Shown in pieces: positions 21,643-29,395 of a stretch of 64,000 nucleotides of DNA. Every line of letters starts with the position of its first letter. Positions within the stretch are counted from its first letter, which is position 1. The notes beneath the pieces were generated by a model, which made no database searches, had not been told where the DNA came from, and saw only the letters and a list, made by a program, of their open reading frames with translations. Both the position numbers and the translations under genes were made by a program. Source of the stretch: Gemmatimonadota bacterium. GTDB taxonomy: Bacteria > Gemmatimonadota > Gemmatimonadetes > Longimicrobiales > Gaopeijiaceae. Where the stretch lies: positions 1 to 64,000 of the forward strand of contig JAPPGF010000011.1 in the NCBI GenBank assembly GCA_028875075.1. The letters run 5' to 3'.

Positions 21643-21738
21643 TCAGTGTCCAGACAGTGGACCGCCGCCCCGCCCCCGAGGTCGGGGGCCGGTGGTAGCC
21701 GTTGTGACAATGACGGTAACGTCCATCGACCTGTCCAT
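21643..21738 (-). CDS. Threonine operon leader peptide
   Basis: A 31-codon ORF (start 21738; an inner ATG at 21726 gives 27 codons) whose centre reads VTVIVTTATT: five threonine codons (ACC, ACA, ACG, ACC, ACC) and one isoleucine within nine codons, then GPRPRGRGGG. It lies immediately upstream of overlapping hairpins and a terminator in front of metL-thrC-thrB. This is the logic of thrL in enterobacteria: slow decoding of Thr codons decides whether the operon is transcribed. The ribosome site is weak at both possible starts. Confidence 0.82.
   Translation of the reverse strand: MDRSMDVTVIVTTATTGPRPRGRGGGPLSGH
21667..21689 (-). promoter_or_regulatory. Threonine attenuator: 1:2 hairpin and antiterminator strand
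   Basis: Region 1 (GCCCCCG, 21689-21683) begins one base after the last Thr codon and pairs with region 2 (CGGGGGC, 21678-21672). Region 2, as GGGGCGGGGC (21676-21667), is also a perfect 10-bp complement of GCCCCGCCCC at 21610-21601 in the terminator. A ribosome stalled on the ACC-ACC codons would cover region 1, free region 2 and form the antiterminator. Only the pairing is seen directly; the mechanism follows from classical attenuation. Confidence 0.8.
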
Positions 21739-21783
21739 ATGAACGGGGGCCTGGCTCCACAGGCGTACCAAGACGCGGAGAAA

Positions 21784-21812
21784 AATCTGTCGCTTGGCCA
21801 GGGTAGCGGCAA
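21784..21812 (-). promoter_or_regulatory. Possible promoter of the thr leader/metL operon
   Basis: Minus-strand TTGCCG (21812-21807), 17-bp spacer, CAGATT (21789-21784), placing the start of transcription about 40 bases before the leader ORF. The -10 box is weak; the call rests mainly on position and spacing. Confidence 0.35.
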
Positions 21813-21844
21813 GTCTCGGTACAAAGGCCAAGCTACCAGGGGGG

Positions 21845-21874
21845 TTGACCTCACCGCATTCGGAGCGGTAGCGT
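21845..21874 (+). promoter_or_regulatory. Likely sigma-70 type promoter of the SAM-II/metX transcript
   Basis: TTGACC at 21845-21850, an 18-bp spacer and TAGCGT at 21869-21874. It would start RNA near 21881, only a few bases before the SAM-II aptamer, which is the usual layout for this short riboswitch. Confidence 0.5.
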
Positions 21875-21888
21875 CCTACCACAAAATC

Positions 21889-21950
21889 GAGGTTCCGTGG
21901 TGATTTGACGCATATTGCCGCCACGCAAAACAAGAGCTAAAAAGCGACCG
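21889..21950 (+). promoter_or_regulatory. SAM-II riboswitch upstream of metX
   Basis: P1 is CGTGG (21896-21900) with CCACG (21921-21925). Between them the conserved TGATTTGACGCATATTGCCG matches the SAM-II loop (UGAUUUAACCGUAUUGC in the class founder), and downstream GAGCTAAAAAGC (21934-21945) matches the conserved GCUAAAAAG strand that closes the pseudoknot. SAM-II elements typically control homoserine acyltransferases and other methionine genes, exactly the gene found next. Binding of S-adenosylmethionine should turn metX off through the terminator that follows. Confidence 0.92.
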
Positions 21951-21985
21951 GCCCGGCCGCGAAAGCGTCCCGGGCTTTTTGTTTT
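21951..21985 (+). terminator. Intrinsic terminator of the SAM-II riboswitch
   Basis: GCCCGG (21951-21956) pairs with CCGGGC (21970-21975), with an inner CGC/GCG helix and a GAAA loop, followed by TTTTTGTTTT. It sits directly behind the SAM-II aptamer and 160 bp before the metX start. Confidence 0.85.
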
Positions 21986-22144
21986 GTGCGCCCCCGTTCC
22001 TTTGTCCGCATGGGCGCCAAGTGATCCGGGTGAGCCAGGAAACGAGGGGACGTGGCCCAACAGCAAGGCGGAGCGGTGCGTAAGCAAGGGCGCGCCGGCG
22101 CGCAAAGTTCAAGGCAGAGAAGCGTCCTGCGGGAGGGGACGCTC

Positions 22145-23119
22145 ATGTTGGAGGACGGACTCGCTCTGCAGATGGGCGGACGCGTTGCTCCCTGCCGCAT
22201 CGCGTGGCGCCTGCTCGGACCCGACGGCGCACCAGTGGTCGCGGCCCTCGGAGGCATCTCCGCCGACCGCCGCGTGTGTGCTGCGCCCGGAACCGGCGAA
22301 CCTGACGGCTGGTGGCAGGGGGTGGCCGGGCTCGGCGGGGCACTCGACCCCGAACGCTGGCGGATTCTCTCCATCGACTTCGTGGCCGGCCCGGGTGGCT
22401 CCAGCGCACCGGCGCAGCCCGCCTCGGGAGTGGTCCCGCTCCTCACTCCGGGCGACCAGACCAACGCCCTGTGCGCGGTCATGGACCACCTTGACGTCGG
22501 GCGCTTGCACGCGGTCATCGGCGCCTCTTACGGAGGGGCGGTCGCACTGGCCTTCGCGGCCGATCATGCCGAGCGTACCGCTTCGGCTCTGGTTATTGGC
22601 GCGGCACACCGGAGTCACCCCATGGCGACTGCCGTGCGTGTCGTCCAGCGACGCATCGTGGCCGACGCCCGAGCGCGCGGGGATGAACGCGAGGGCCTAG
22701 CGCTGGCGCGCGCTTTGGCGATGACGACGTACCGCTCGCAGGAAGAGTTCAACCGGCGCTTCAGCGGTCACGGCGCGGTCCGGGCGGACGGACTCCGCTT
22801 TCCTGTCGAGGATTATCTTGACCACCACGGCCGCGTGTTCGCCGAGCGCTTCGATCCGGCCAGCTTCCTCTGCCTCAGCCAGTCGATGGACTTGCAGGAC
22901 ATCGATCCCGCTCGCGTGCGCGCACCGGTAACGTTGGTCGCCATGGTACCCGACGCCATCGCTCCCGCGTGGCAGGTTCGCGAGCTGCACGAACGGCTGG
23001 GTCGCGGGCATCGGATCGTGGAGGTGGCCACCAGTGCCGGCCACGACGGCTTCCTTACCGACGTGGAGACGTTTCGCGAGGTGCTAGCAAGCTTCCTGGC
23101 GGCGTCCGGAAATCGCTAG
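22145..23119 (+). CDS. metX: Homoserine O-acyltransferase, MetX type
   Basis: A 324-residue alpha/beta hydrolase-fold enzyme that activates homoserine for methionine synthesis. The nucleophile elbow is GASYGG (the family often has GGSLGG), the typical TYRSQEEFNRRFSG segment is present, and the late Asp and His are in VAMVPD and SAGHDGFL. Whether it uses acetyl- or succinyl-CoA cannot be read here; the partner MetZ-like sulfhydrylase at 32953 favours a succinyl ester but does not prove it. The ATG at 22145 follows GGGAGGGG; an upstream GTG at 22052 lies in the riboswitch leader. A SAM-II riboswitch controls it. The 3' end overlaps the convergent DUF192 gene by four bases. Confidence 0.9.
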   Translation: MLEDGLALQMGGRVAPCRIAWRLLGPDGAPVVAALGGISADRRVCAAPGTGEPDGWWQGVAGLGGALDPERWRILSIDFVAGPGGSSAPAQPASGVVPLLTPGDQTNALCAVMDHLDVGRLHAVIGASYGGAVALAFAADHAERTASALVIGAAHRSHPMATAVRVVQRRIVADARARGDEREGLALARALAMTTYRSQEEFNRRFSGHGAVRADGLRFPVEDYLDHHGRVFAERFDPASFLCLSQSMDLQDIDPARVRAPVTLVAMVPDAIAPAWQVRELHERLGRGHRIVEVATSAGHDGFLTDVETFREVLASFLAASGNR

Positions 23120-23667
23120 CCACCACCTCCTCCCAACTCGACCAGCGAGCCCTCCGCCACGCCCCTTGCCTCGAACCAGCCGCTATTGACCTCAAGCGCC
23201 GACCAGTAGGGTACACCAGGCTCGTAGGTCGAACATCCCCGAAGGTAGACCGCGGTGCAAGGTTGCATCTCGAAGATTCGCAGCACCGCACCCGCGCTGT
23301 CCATGAACGCGATGTCGAGCGGGATGCGCGTGCGCCACATCCAGAAACCGGCGTCTCCGGGCTGGATCGAGTCATAGAGAAAGATCATCCCGGACTCCGG
23401 ATCGAGCATCGGCCTCAGTCCTAGCCCGAGAGCGCGTTGCTCGGTCGTGCGGGCCACCTCAACGAGCAGGCGGACGGGCGCTGTCCCTTCCGTGTGAATC
23501 GTCACGCTCATAGTGTCAAACGCTATGGGAGAGACCCAGGGGGTAGCGGCTTCGTTTCCGCATGCGCTCGACGCCAAGGACAGGACAAGGGCGACAGCCG
23601 TGCGCAAGTCGATCGTCACGCTCGTCAGTGCCGCCCCTAGGTCCCGCCCCGCTGTCACCTTCTTCAT
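23116..23667 (-). CDS. DUF192 family lipoprotein
   Basis: A 183-residue exported protein. The N-terminal hydrophobic stretch ends in a lipobox-like SSAC near residue 36. The mature part has the DUF192 hallmarks: EQRALGLGLRPMLDPESGMIFLY, FWMWRTRIPLDIAFMDSAG, then VYLRGC, ALEVNSGWFEARGVAEGS. The role of the family is unknown. It is convergent with metX, with a four-base 3' overlap. Confidence 0.88.
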   Translation of the reverse strand: MKKVTAGRDLGAALTSVTIDLRTAVALVLSLASSACGNEAATPWVSPIAFDTMSVTIHTEGTAPVRLLVEVARTTEQRALGLGLRPMLDPESGMIFLYDSIQPGDAGFWMWRTRIPLDIAFMDSAGAVLRIFEMQPCTAVYLRGCSTYEPGVPYWSALEVNSGWFEARGVAEGSLVELGGGGG

Positions 23668-23858
23668 CTCCTCAGTATACTGATTAGGAAGAAGACAGGC
23701 CCGACGAGCCCACCGGTGCGCAGAGGAGATTCATGAACAGAGCGTGTCTAGTCCTGGACCGGTGGCGCGGGCCTCTCTTACTGCTTTGCACTCTGACCAA
23801 CCGGGCTCGGCACTCAGACTGAGACGCTGGGATGAATTCCGGACGCACGCAGACAATT

Positions 23859-24650
23859 ATGAAATCCACTAAGGCTCTTCGATTGCAGGGCTGGCTCGTA
23901 GCGGCTCTGGTTCTCGTGGTTGTACCGGTAGGGGCAGCGGCCCAGACAGAGTTTCACTACCAGTACGGCAAGCTCACCAACCCCTTCTCTGGAACGCGAG
24001 CCAATACGCACATCCTGACGCTGCAGCAGGCATCGAGCTGGTCACTCGGCGACAGCTTCTTCTTCGTGGATTTTCTCGACGATGGCGTTGCCGACGGATT
24101 CAATGACATGGATTTCTACGGTGAGTGGTACCCCACCGTGAGCCTGGGCAAACTCACGGGCGGAACGTTTGGCGGCGGACCGCTGCGGGATATTGCGCTG
24201 GTCGGGGGCATCAACTTCGGCGGTGACGCTGACGTATTGAAGTGGTTGCCCGGGCTACGGCTCTCCTGGAGTGTTCCCGGCTTCATCTTCCTTAACACGG
24301 ATGTAACTGCCTTCATCGACGCCAACAGTGGAGTGGGGGAAGGGGGTGCGCCACGCACCACTGACAGCTTCATGGTGGATGTGAGCTGGGGCGCTGCCTT
24401 CGATATTGGCACCCAGTCGTTCTGGTTCACGGGCCATATGGAGTACATCGGTGCCACCACCGACGAACTGGACGGTGACGTAAGGAGGTGGATCCTCGTG
24501 CAGCCCCAGCTTGGGTGGGACGTTGGAAAGGCACTTGCAGACAGCGCCAATCAGCTCTTTCTCGGGGTCGAGTACCAGTACTGGTGGAATAAGCTGGGTG
24601 TGGACGCGAGAGACAACGTCCCGCAGCTGTGGGTGATGTGGCGCCTGTGA
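23859..24650 (+). CDS. Nucleoside-channel-like (Tsx/OmpK, DUF5020) outer-membrane protein
   Basis: 263 residues with a clear signal peptide ending VGAAAQ-TEF. The mature protein alternates polar and aromatic residues as in a 12-strand barrel and ends in aromatic WVMWRL, suited to BAM recognition. Segments such as ILTLQQASSWSLGDSFFFVDFLDD and FYGEWYP are the style of the Tsx/OmpK and DUF5020 group. I chose the ATG at 23859 to give a compact signal peptide; an in-frame ATG at 23832 adds nine residues. It precedes the SpoIIE phosphatase by 25 bp, so they may be cotranscribed. Confidence 0.78.
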   Translation: MKSTKALRLQGWLVAALVLVVVPVGAAAQTEFHYQYGKLTNPFSGTRANTHILTLQQASSWSLGDSFFFVDFLDDGVADGFNDMDFYGEWYPTVSLGKLTGGTFGGGPLRDIALVGGINFGGDADVLKWLPGLRLSWSVPGFIFLNTDVTAFIDANSGVGEGGAPRTTDSFMVDVSWGAAFDIGTQSFWFTGHMEYIGATTDELDGDVRRWILVQPQLGWDVGKALADSANQLFLGVEYQYWWNKLGVDARDNVPQLWVMWRL

Positions 24651-24675
24651 TTTCCCGAGCTACCGCGTAGAAGAG

Positions 24676-27228
24676 ATGAATGGAAGCGTGACAGACACAG
24701 GGGGCACTGTGGCCGGGTCGGACGATGCCCACTCGGCCAAGGAGGGACTGAGTCTCGCGGCTCGAGGCTTTATCGCGCTCGCCGGGCTGCTGACCGTCAC
24801 GATTACGGCGACCTCCGCCACCATGCTCTACAACTCTGCGATCGCGCTGCGCGACGAAGCAGAGGCCGCCGCGATGCATCTGTCGGAGCTTCTGTCCGCA
24901 AGCTTCGCCGACATGGGCGAGATTTCGCTGGCCAACGTAGCCCGCACGCTCGATGCAACGCTGGACGATCAGATGATCGCTCAGGCCCGCATCACGGCAC
25001 ACCTCGTCGCCGCGGCAGAGGAGGCGGGCCAGGACCCGGCTCGTATCATCGAGACCTTGGACGCGATCATAGAGAGCACAGTCCTGGACGAGTTCTGGAT
25101 CACCGACAGTACGGGTTTTTCGTATCTCACCAACGTGCGCGACGAGAACGGCGAGCTCGTGCCCTTCCGGTTTGAATCCGATCCGACGCTGCAGCCCCAG
25201 GCGTCTAAGTTCTACGTGCTGCTCGAATCGGACGTCGACGACGACGATGTCATCACACAACCAGCGCAGGTAAGGGAAATCGATCAAGAAGTCTACAAGT
25301 ACGTGGGAGTGGGGGGCGTTGATCAAGCGCGAATCGTACAGATCGGCAATGCACTCGTCTTCGGTGAGCAGGAAATCCTGACCAACGTCTACGCGACGGA
25401 GCGAGCTGACGTTTCGGCCGTGGTCGAGGGCATCGTCGGCCAGCAGATGCTGGTGCAGGCAACCATGCTGGGTCATCTCGTGGCTGCAGCCGAGGAGGCC
25501 GGCTGGACGGCTGAACAGATCCGCGCCCGGCTGCGGAGGATCGTCGCAGCGACGGTCGTCGGCGAAGTCCGGATCCTCGACCCGGACGGCTCCGTTGTCT
25601 ACTCCAGCTTGCCGCCGCCGCTTGCAGGAAGTGCAGACGCATCCGTCCCCTATGTGGACGAGGTCACCGGGCTCCTAGAAGGTTCTGAACACAGCGTGGA
25701 GTTCGCGACCGGGTCACGCCCCTCGGACGGCGAAGTCTACAAGTACGTGGCAGTCGCCAATCCCGGCTCGTCGCAGGTGGTGCAGGTCGGCGTGCCGATC
25801 GAAGGCAGCGCGGGAAACCTGCTCTATTCCGTGTACCAGCGCGAGGCGGACCTATTGGTCCAGTCACGCAACCTGGAAGCGCTCTGGGTCGTCAATCTTG
25901 ACCGCGAACTGGCCGCATCCGCGCCGCGAGCCGGACAGGCGGGCAGCGAGGCGGTCATGGACGCAGCCAGTGTCTTCACAGACCGGGCGCAGTCCGTCGT
26001 GGAGCAGGCCATGGACCAGGATCAGGTGATCAGCGAGGCCAGCCTGAGCCTGTTGGCGCCTGCCGACCGAGGCGTCTGGGTCGCGTCACCCATCATCAAT
26101 GCGGGGGGAATCCCGATCGGAGGGTTGGCGCTCGCGGTCAACCTAGACGACATCGCAGGCACGATCAGGGGGGAGGCATGGAACACGACGCTCATCGCCT
26201 TCGTCCTCTTCGGCCTCACCGGGACCGCCGCGTTGTGGGGAACGAGGTGGCTCACACGGCCGATCGCAGCAATTGCCGCAGCGGCGCGCGAAGTGGAAAT
26301 GGGCAAACAGCCGGATGACGGCTTGATTGAGCCCGTCATGGCAAGGACCGACGAACTGGGTAGCCTAGCACGGGTGTTTGACGCCATGACGGTGCAGGTC
26401 TTCGACCGAGAAGAGCACCTTGAAATGATGGTCTCAGCACGCACCTCGGAGCTTCAAGAGAGCAACCACAGCCTGCGCCTTGCCCAACGCGCACTGGAGC
26501 AGGACTTGAAGATGGCCAAGGTCGTGCAAGCCGCCCTGGTCCGTGAAGGAAACGTCGATCTATCCGGCTTCGCAGCCTATGCGCGCATGACCCCGGCCCA
26601 ACAAGTGGGCGGCGACTTTGTCGACATGTTCGAGCAGTCCGAAGGTCGGCTGTTCTTCACCGTTGGTGACGTGTCCGGCAAGGGGGTCGCCGCGGCGCTG
26701 TTCATGGCGGCCTCGCAGGGCGCCATCAACGCGGCGGCAACTACAATACAGAACACCGATGTGGGAGCCATCGCTACCCAAGCGAACCGTCGGCTCTGCA
26801 GCGAGAATCCGATGGGACTGTTCGTGACTGGCGTGCTTGCCACCGTGGATCTTGACCGTGCGGTCATTGAATACGTCTGCGCAGGGCATGAGCCCGCCTA
26901 TGTAGTGGGTGCCGACGACTCCCGGACAGTTCTGGGGCTGACTGATGGCGTGCCGATGGGCGTAATCGACGACTTCGAGTACCAGAGTCGCCAGGCAACA
27001 TTGCGTCCCGGTGACTCTCTCTTCCTCTACACGGACGGACTGACGGACGCGGTAAACCTGAGTGGTGAGCTATTCGGCAAGAAACGGCTCGAGGAGACGC
27101 TCGACGGCGCAGCGACGCGATCGCCTGAGGGTATCGTAAGCCACGTCTGGACAAGGATCGGCGACTATTCCACGGGAGCTCCTGCCGCCGATGACATGAC
27201 TTGTTTGGTTCTACGCCGCCACGTGTGA
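24676..27228 (+). CDS. Membrane sensor SpoIIE/RsbU-type serine phosphatase with HAMP
   Basis: 850 residues. TM1 at about 28-55, a large extracytoplasmic region 56-500, TM2 at about 502-522, HAMP at about 523-575, a short coiled coil (QESNHSLRLAQRALEQDLKMAK), then a PPM/SpoIIE phosphatase domain (about 620-848) with metal motifs GGDF, GDVSGKG, CAGHEP, LYTDG and DDMT. Such enzymes dephosphorylate anti-anti-sigma proteins in partner-switching. The extracytoplasmic part contains two tandem copies of one module (about 95-235 and 252-395): HLVAAAEEAG and EVYKYV recur about 150 residues apart. The ligand is unknown. An RsbW-like kinase follows at 27360. Confidence 0.92.
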   Translation: MNGSVTDTGGTVAGSDDAHSAKEGLSLAARGFIALAGLLTVTITATSATMLYNSAIALRDEAEAAAMHLSELLSASFADMGEISLANVARTLDATLDDQMIAQARITAHLVAAAEEAGQDPARIIETLDAIIESTVLDEFWITDSTGFSYLTNVRDENGELVPFRFESDPTLQPQASKFYVLLESDVDDDDVITQPAQVREIDQEVYKYVGVGGVDQARIVQIGNALVFGEQEILTNVYATERADVSAVVEGIVGQQMLVQATMLGHLVAAAEEAGWTAEQIRARLRRIVAATVVGEVRILDPDGSVVYSSLPPPLAGSADASVPYVDEVTGLLEGSEHSVEFATGSRPSDGEVYKYVAVANPGSSQVVQVGVPIEGSAGNLLYSVYQREADLLVQSRNLEALWVVNLDRELAASAPRAGQAGSEAVMDAASVFTDRAQSVVEQAMDQDQVISEASLSLLAPADRGVWVASPIINAGGIPIGGLALAVNLDDIAGTIRGEAWNTTLIAFVLFGLTGTAALWGTRWLTRPIAAIAAAAREVEMGKQPDDGLIEPVMARTDELGSLARVFDAMTVQVFDREEHLEMMVSARTSELQESNHSLRLAQRALEQDLKMAKVVQAALVREGNVDLSGFAAYARMTPAQQVGGDFVDMFEQSEGRLFFTVGDVSGKGVAAALFMAASQGAINAAATTIQNTDVGAIATQANRRLCSENPMGLFVTGVLATVDLDRAVIEYVCAGHEPAYVVGADDSRTVLGLTDGVPMGVIDDFEYQSRQATLRPGDSLFLYTDGLTDAVNLSGELFGKKRLEETLDGAATRSPEGIVSHVWTRIGDYSTGAPAADDMTCLVLRRHV

Positions 27229-27359
27229 CTTCGGCCTGGCCGGCCGCGCTCGAGGAGTGCCGGTGAGACCCGAACGCGCGCACGATAGTATTCGTCTGTC
27301 CTCTGGCCACGCGGCGGCCAGAGTCGCGAAATGCCCTTGCAACGGAAAGATCATCAGCA

Positions 27360-27788
27360 ATGATGGATGAACTGCGCGTGTCTTTGGCACCTAGGCTGTC
27401 CTCGGTCCGCAGCCTGGCCCAGATGGTAGAAGGATTCGGCGACGCCAACGAGCTTCCGGAACAGAAGATCTATATGATCAACCTGGCCCTAGACGAGCTG
27501 ATCACCAACACGGTGAGCTACGGACTCCAGGGAGTGGAGCAACCACAGATCGAGATCACCGTCAAGGTCGATGATGCCGCCGTGGTGTTGACCGTCGTGG
27601 ACAACGGTCGTCGGTTTGATCCGACGCAGGACACCGGCCCCGACCTGTCGTCGGACATCGATGACCGGCCCGTAGGCGGGCTGGGGTTGCATCTGATCAA
27701 GAGTTTTGCCGACCGCATGAAGTACGAGTACGTAGACGGCAAGAACCGGTTGACGCTGGAACACGACCTCGTGCGAGCGGGTGGGTGA
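27360..27788 (+). CDS. RsbW/SpoIIAB-like anti-sigma ATPase
   Basis: A 142-residue GHKL ATPase domain. The N box is LALDELITNTVSYG, the G1 box VVDNGRRFDP and the G2 box GGLGLHLIK. These are serine kinases that phosphorylate an anti-anti-sigma protein and may hold a sigma factor. It lies 131 bp behind the SpoIIE phosphatase, a natural antagonistic pair, but no STAS anti-anti-sigma gene lies nearby. Two adjacent ATG codons (27360, 27363) could start it. Confidence 0.9.
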   Translation: MMDELRVSLAPRLSSVRSLAQMVEGFGDANELPEQKIYMINLALDELITNTVSYGLQGVEQPQIEITVKVDDAAVVLTVVDNGRRFDPTQDTGPDLSSDIDDRPVGGLGLHLIKSFADRMKYEYVDGKNRLTLEHDLVRAGG

Positions 27789-28137
27789 CAAGGGCTGGCG
27801 CAGTCGTCAGAGGAGCCCGTCTCATACTCTAGGTTCGGTGCCGAGCGCCCCGGTTTCCTTCGGATCAGAGTCGCGGTCGGGCAGCCGAGCGAGATCGATG
27901 TCTGGGAAGGGGAGCCAGGAGCGAGCTAACTCGGCGTGCCAGCGGGCTGGTCAGCTTGGGCCGGCTGTAGAGCCCAAGGTCCGCCGGCACTCACTGCAGC
28001 CGCTGGCTCTCCTTGCTCCGGCCAACACGGTTAGCAGGTGTGCTCAGTCGCGCGGGGCTCGACCGATCTTTGTCGCCGCCCTCCCTGTCTCGCGAGCCTG
28101 GCACCAGCACGTCCACGACCGTCGAAGGGTCTGCAAC
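27789..28137. other. Intergenic region before the exported helical protein
   Basis: About 350 bp. The frame of the downstream gene is open through it but the encoded sequence is low-complexity Ser/Arg-rich and unlike the mature protein. No RNA or repeat was recognised. Confidence 0.45.
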
Positions 28138-28659
28138 ATGTCCAACCGTCAACTGGTGTCGCTACGAATGCCAGCAGCCCTGTCGGCAGCTGTACTCATG
28201 CTGTTCGCGAGTATCCTCGCTGCCGCCCCGTTGCGTGCACAGACCGGTCTGGACGGTCTGCGGCAGGAGATGGAGTCGAGCATGCGCCGACTGGGGGAGA
28301 TGGACATGGGGCTGTTTCGCGTAACGATGCAAGATCCGAACCTCGAGCAACACGTCGCGCTCGTCACGGCCCTGATCCAGAGCGTGATCACCGACTTGGA
28401 CTACCTTGAGGCACTGATCGAACTCCATGGTCTGGCAAGCGATCCGGACGCAGCCGCCGCCGTGGTCCTGCGCGAGCTCGCGGGCGCCGAGGAGCGCCTA
28501 CAACTGGCCGCCTTCGAGCAGCACGTGACATCGGAAGCCAACAGCGATACGGAGCCGCGTACGCTGCAGGTCGCCGAACAACAGGTCCTTGACGAGCTTC
28601 GCCAAGTGGTCGGCCTGTATGCGCGCACGTCCGACCTGATCGACCCCGCCGTTCGCTGA
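28138..28659 (+). CDS. Exported alpha-helical protein, unknown function
   Basis: 173 residues from the ATG at 28138, which has AAGGG eight bases upstream. A signal peptide with hydrophobic core (LSAAVLMLFASILAAAP) ends at LRAQ-TGL. The mature 140 residues are almost all predicted helix (EMESSMRRLGEMDMG, ALIQSVITDLDYLEALIELH, QVLDELRQVVGLYARTSDLID), with no cysteines or known domain. It resembles small periplasmic four-helix proteins but I cannot name a family. It lies in the same direction as the SpoIIE/RsbW pair and might be a target or sensor partner. Confidence 0.65.
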   Translation: MSNRQLVSLRMPAALSAAVLMLFASILAAAPLRAQTGLDGLRQEMESSMRRLGEMDMGLFRVTMQDPNLEQHVALVTALIQSVITDLDYLEALIELHGLASDPDAAAAVVLRELAGAEERLQLAAFEQHVTSEANSDTEPRTLQVAEQQVLDELRQVVGLYARTSDLIDPAVR

Positions 28660-28729
28660 CCGCTGTCCTCCCTCCGGAACGAGGTTCGGTCTCACCCCGA
28701 CCCGGAGTGCCGATGACGGCGATGACCCC

Positions 28730-29395
28730 TCATCGCCGGCCGTACCTCCCTCTCGCGCGGATGTCTTCCGGCATCGCGAGGTCACGGAAGGAGCCCTGAC
28801 CGGGATCCTCCCACCCACCCGGACGCTGCCTCCACCCGAGAGGCTCTCCAAGAATCTCTCGGTATAGCACGGCGCTGCGGAGAACTGTGGGGTCACCGCG
28901 GAACAGGCTCCGAAGCCGTCCGGCGTGCGCCGGTGCCGGAGACGGCGGGCGCGCCATAGGCTGAAGCGGCCCTCCTTCAGGCGGGCCGAGCACAGGAGAG
29001 TCCGGCGTGCGCTCAAGCTCACTGCGTACGCGTGCACGGAGCTCCTCTGCAGCAGCCACGAGCGGTGGGGGAGACGCCTGTTCAGCGGCTGAGCGCCTCG
29101 CGGCCTCCTCCCTGGTACGGCGCTCACTCTCCAGCTCTTCGTCGATGCCGGTCGGGACCCAGACCTCGTCGGGTGGAGCGAGTGGCTCCGTCTCGCGTTG
29201 GATCTCGGGCTCCTCCGTCTCCCACTCGAACCGAGTGGGGGCGTCCTCCGTCCCGAACTCGCCACCACGACCCTCACCCTGCTCCCGCTCCATCTCCTCG
29301 ATCCGGCGCCGGCGCGCGCGACGTGATACGGCGTCCATCAATGACAGCAACGCTATCATCGCCAGGAAGAAGAGAAGCTGGCCGGAACCGTTCAT
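28730..29395 (-). CDS. Membrane-anchored Glu/Arg/Pro-rich protein, coupled to floA
   Basis: 221 residues: one N-terminal transmembrane helix ([19 protein letters not shown]), a basic stop-transfer ([13 protein letters not shown]), a long disordered acidic/proline-rich region, and a C-terminal segment with [18 protein letters not shown]. The start overlaps the floA stop by ATGA, so production is tied to floA. I do not recognise a family for it. It is a candidate partner of the flotillin-like scaffold. Confidence 0.7.
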   Translation of the reverse strand: MNGSGQLLFFLAMIALLSLMDAVSRRARRRRIEEMEREQGEGRGGEFGTEDAPTRFEWETEEPEIQRETEPLAPPDEVWVPTGIDEELESERRTREEAARRSAAEQASPPPLVAAAEELRARVRSELERTPDSPVLGPPEGGPLQPMARPPSPAPAHAGRLRSLFRGDPTVLRSAVLYREILGEPLGWRQRPGGWEDPGQGSFRDLAMPEDIRARGRYGRR

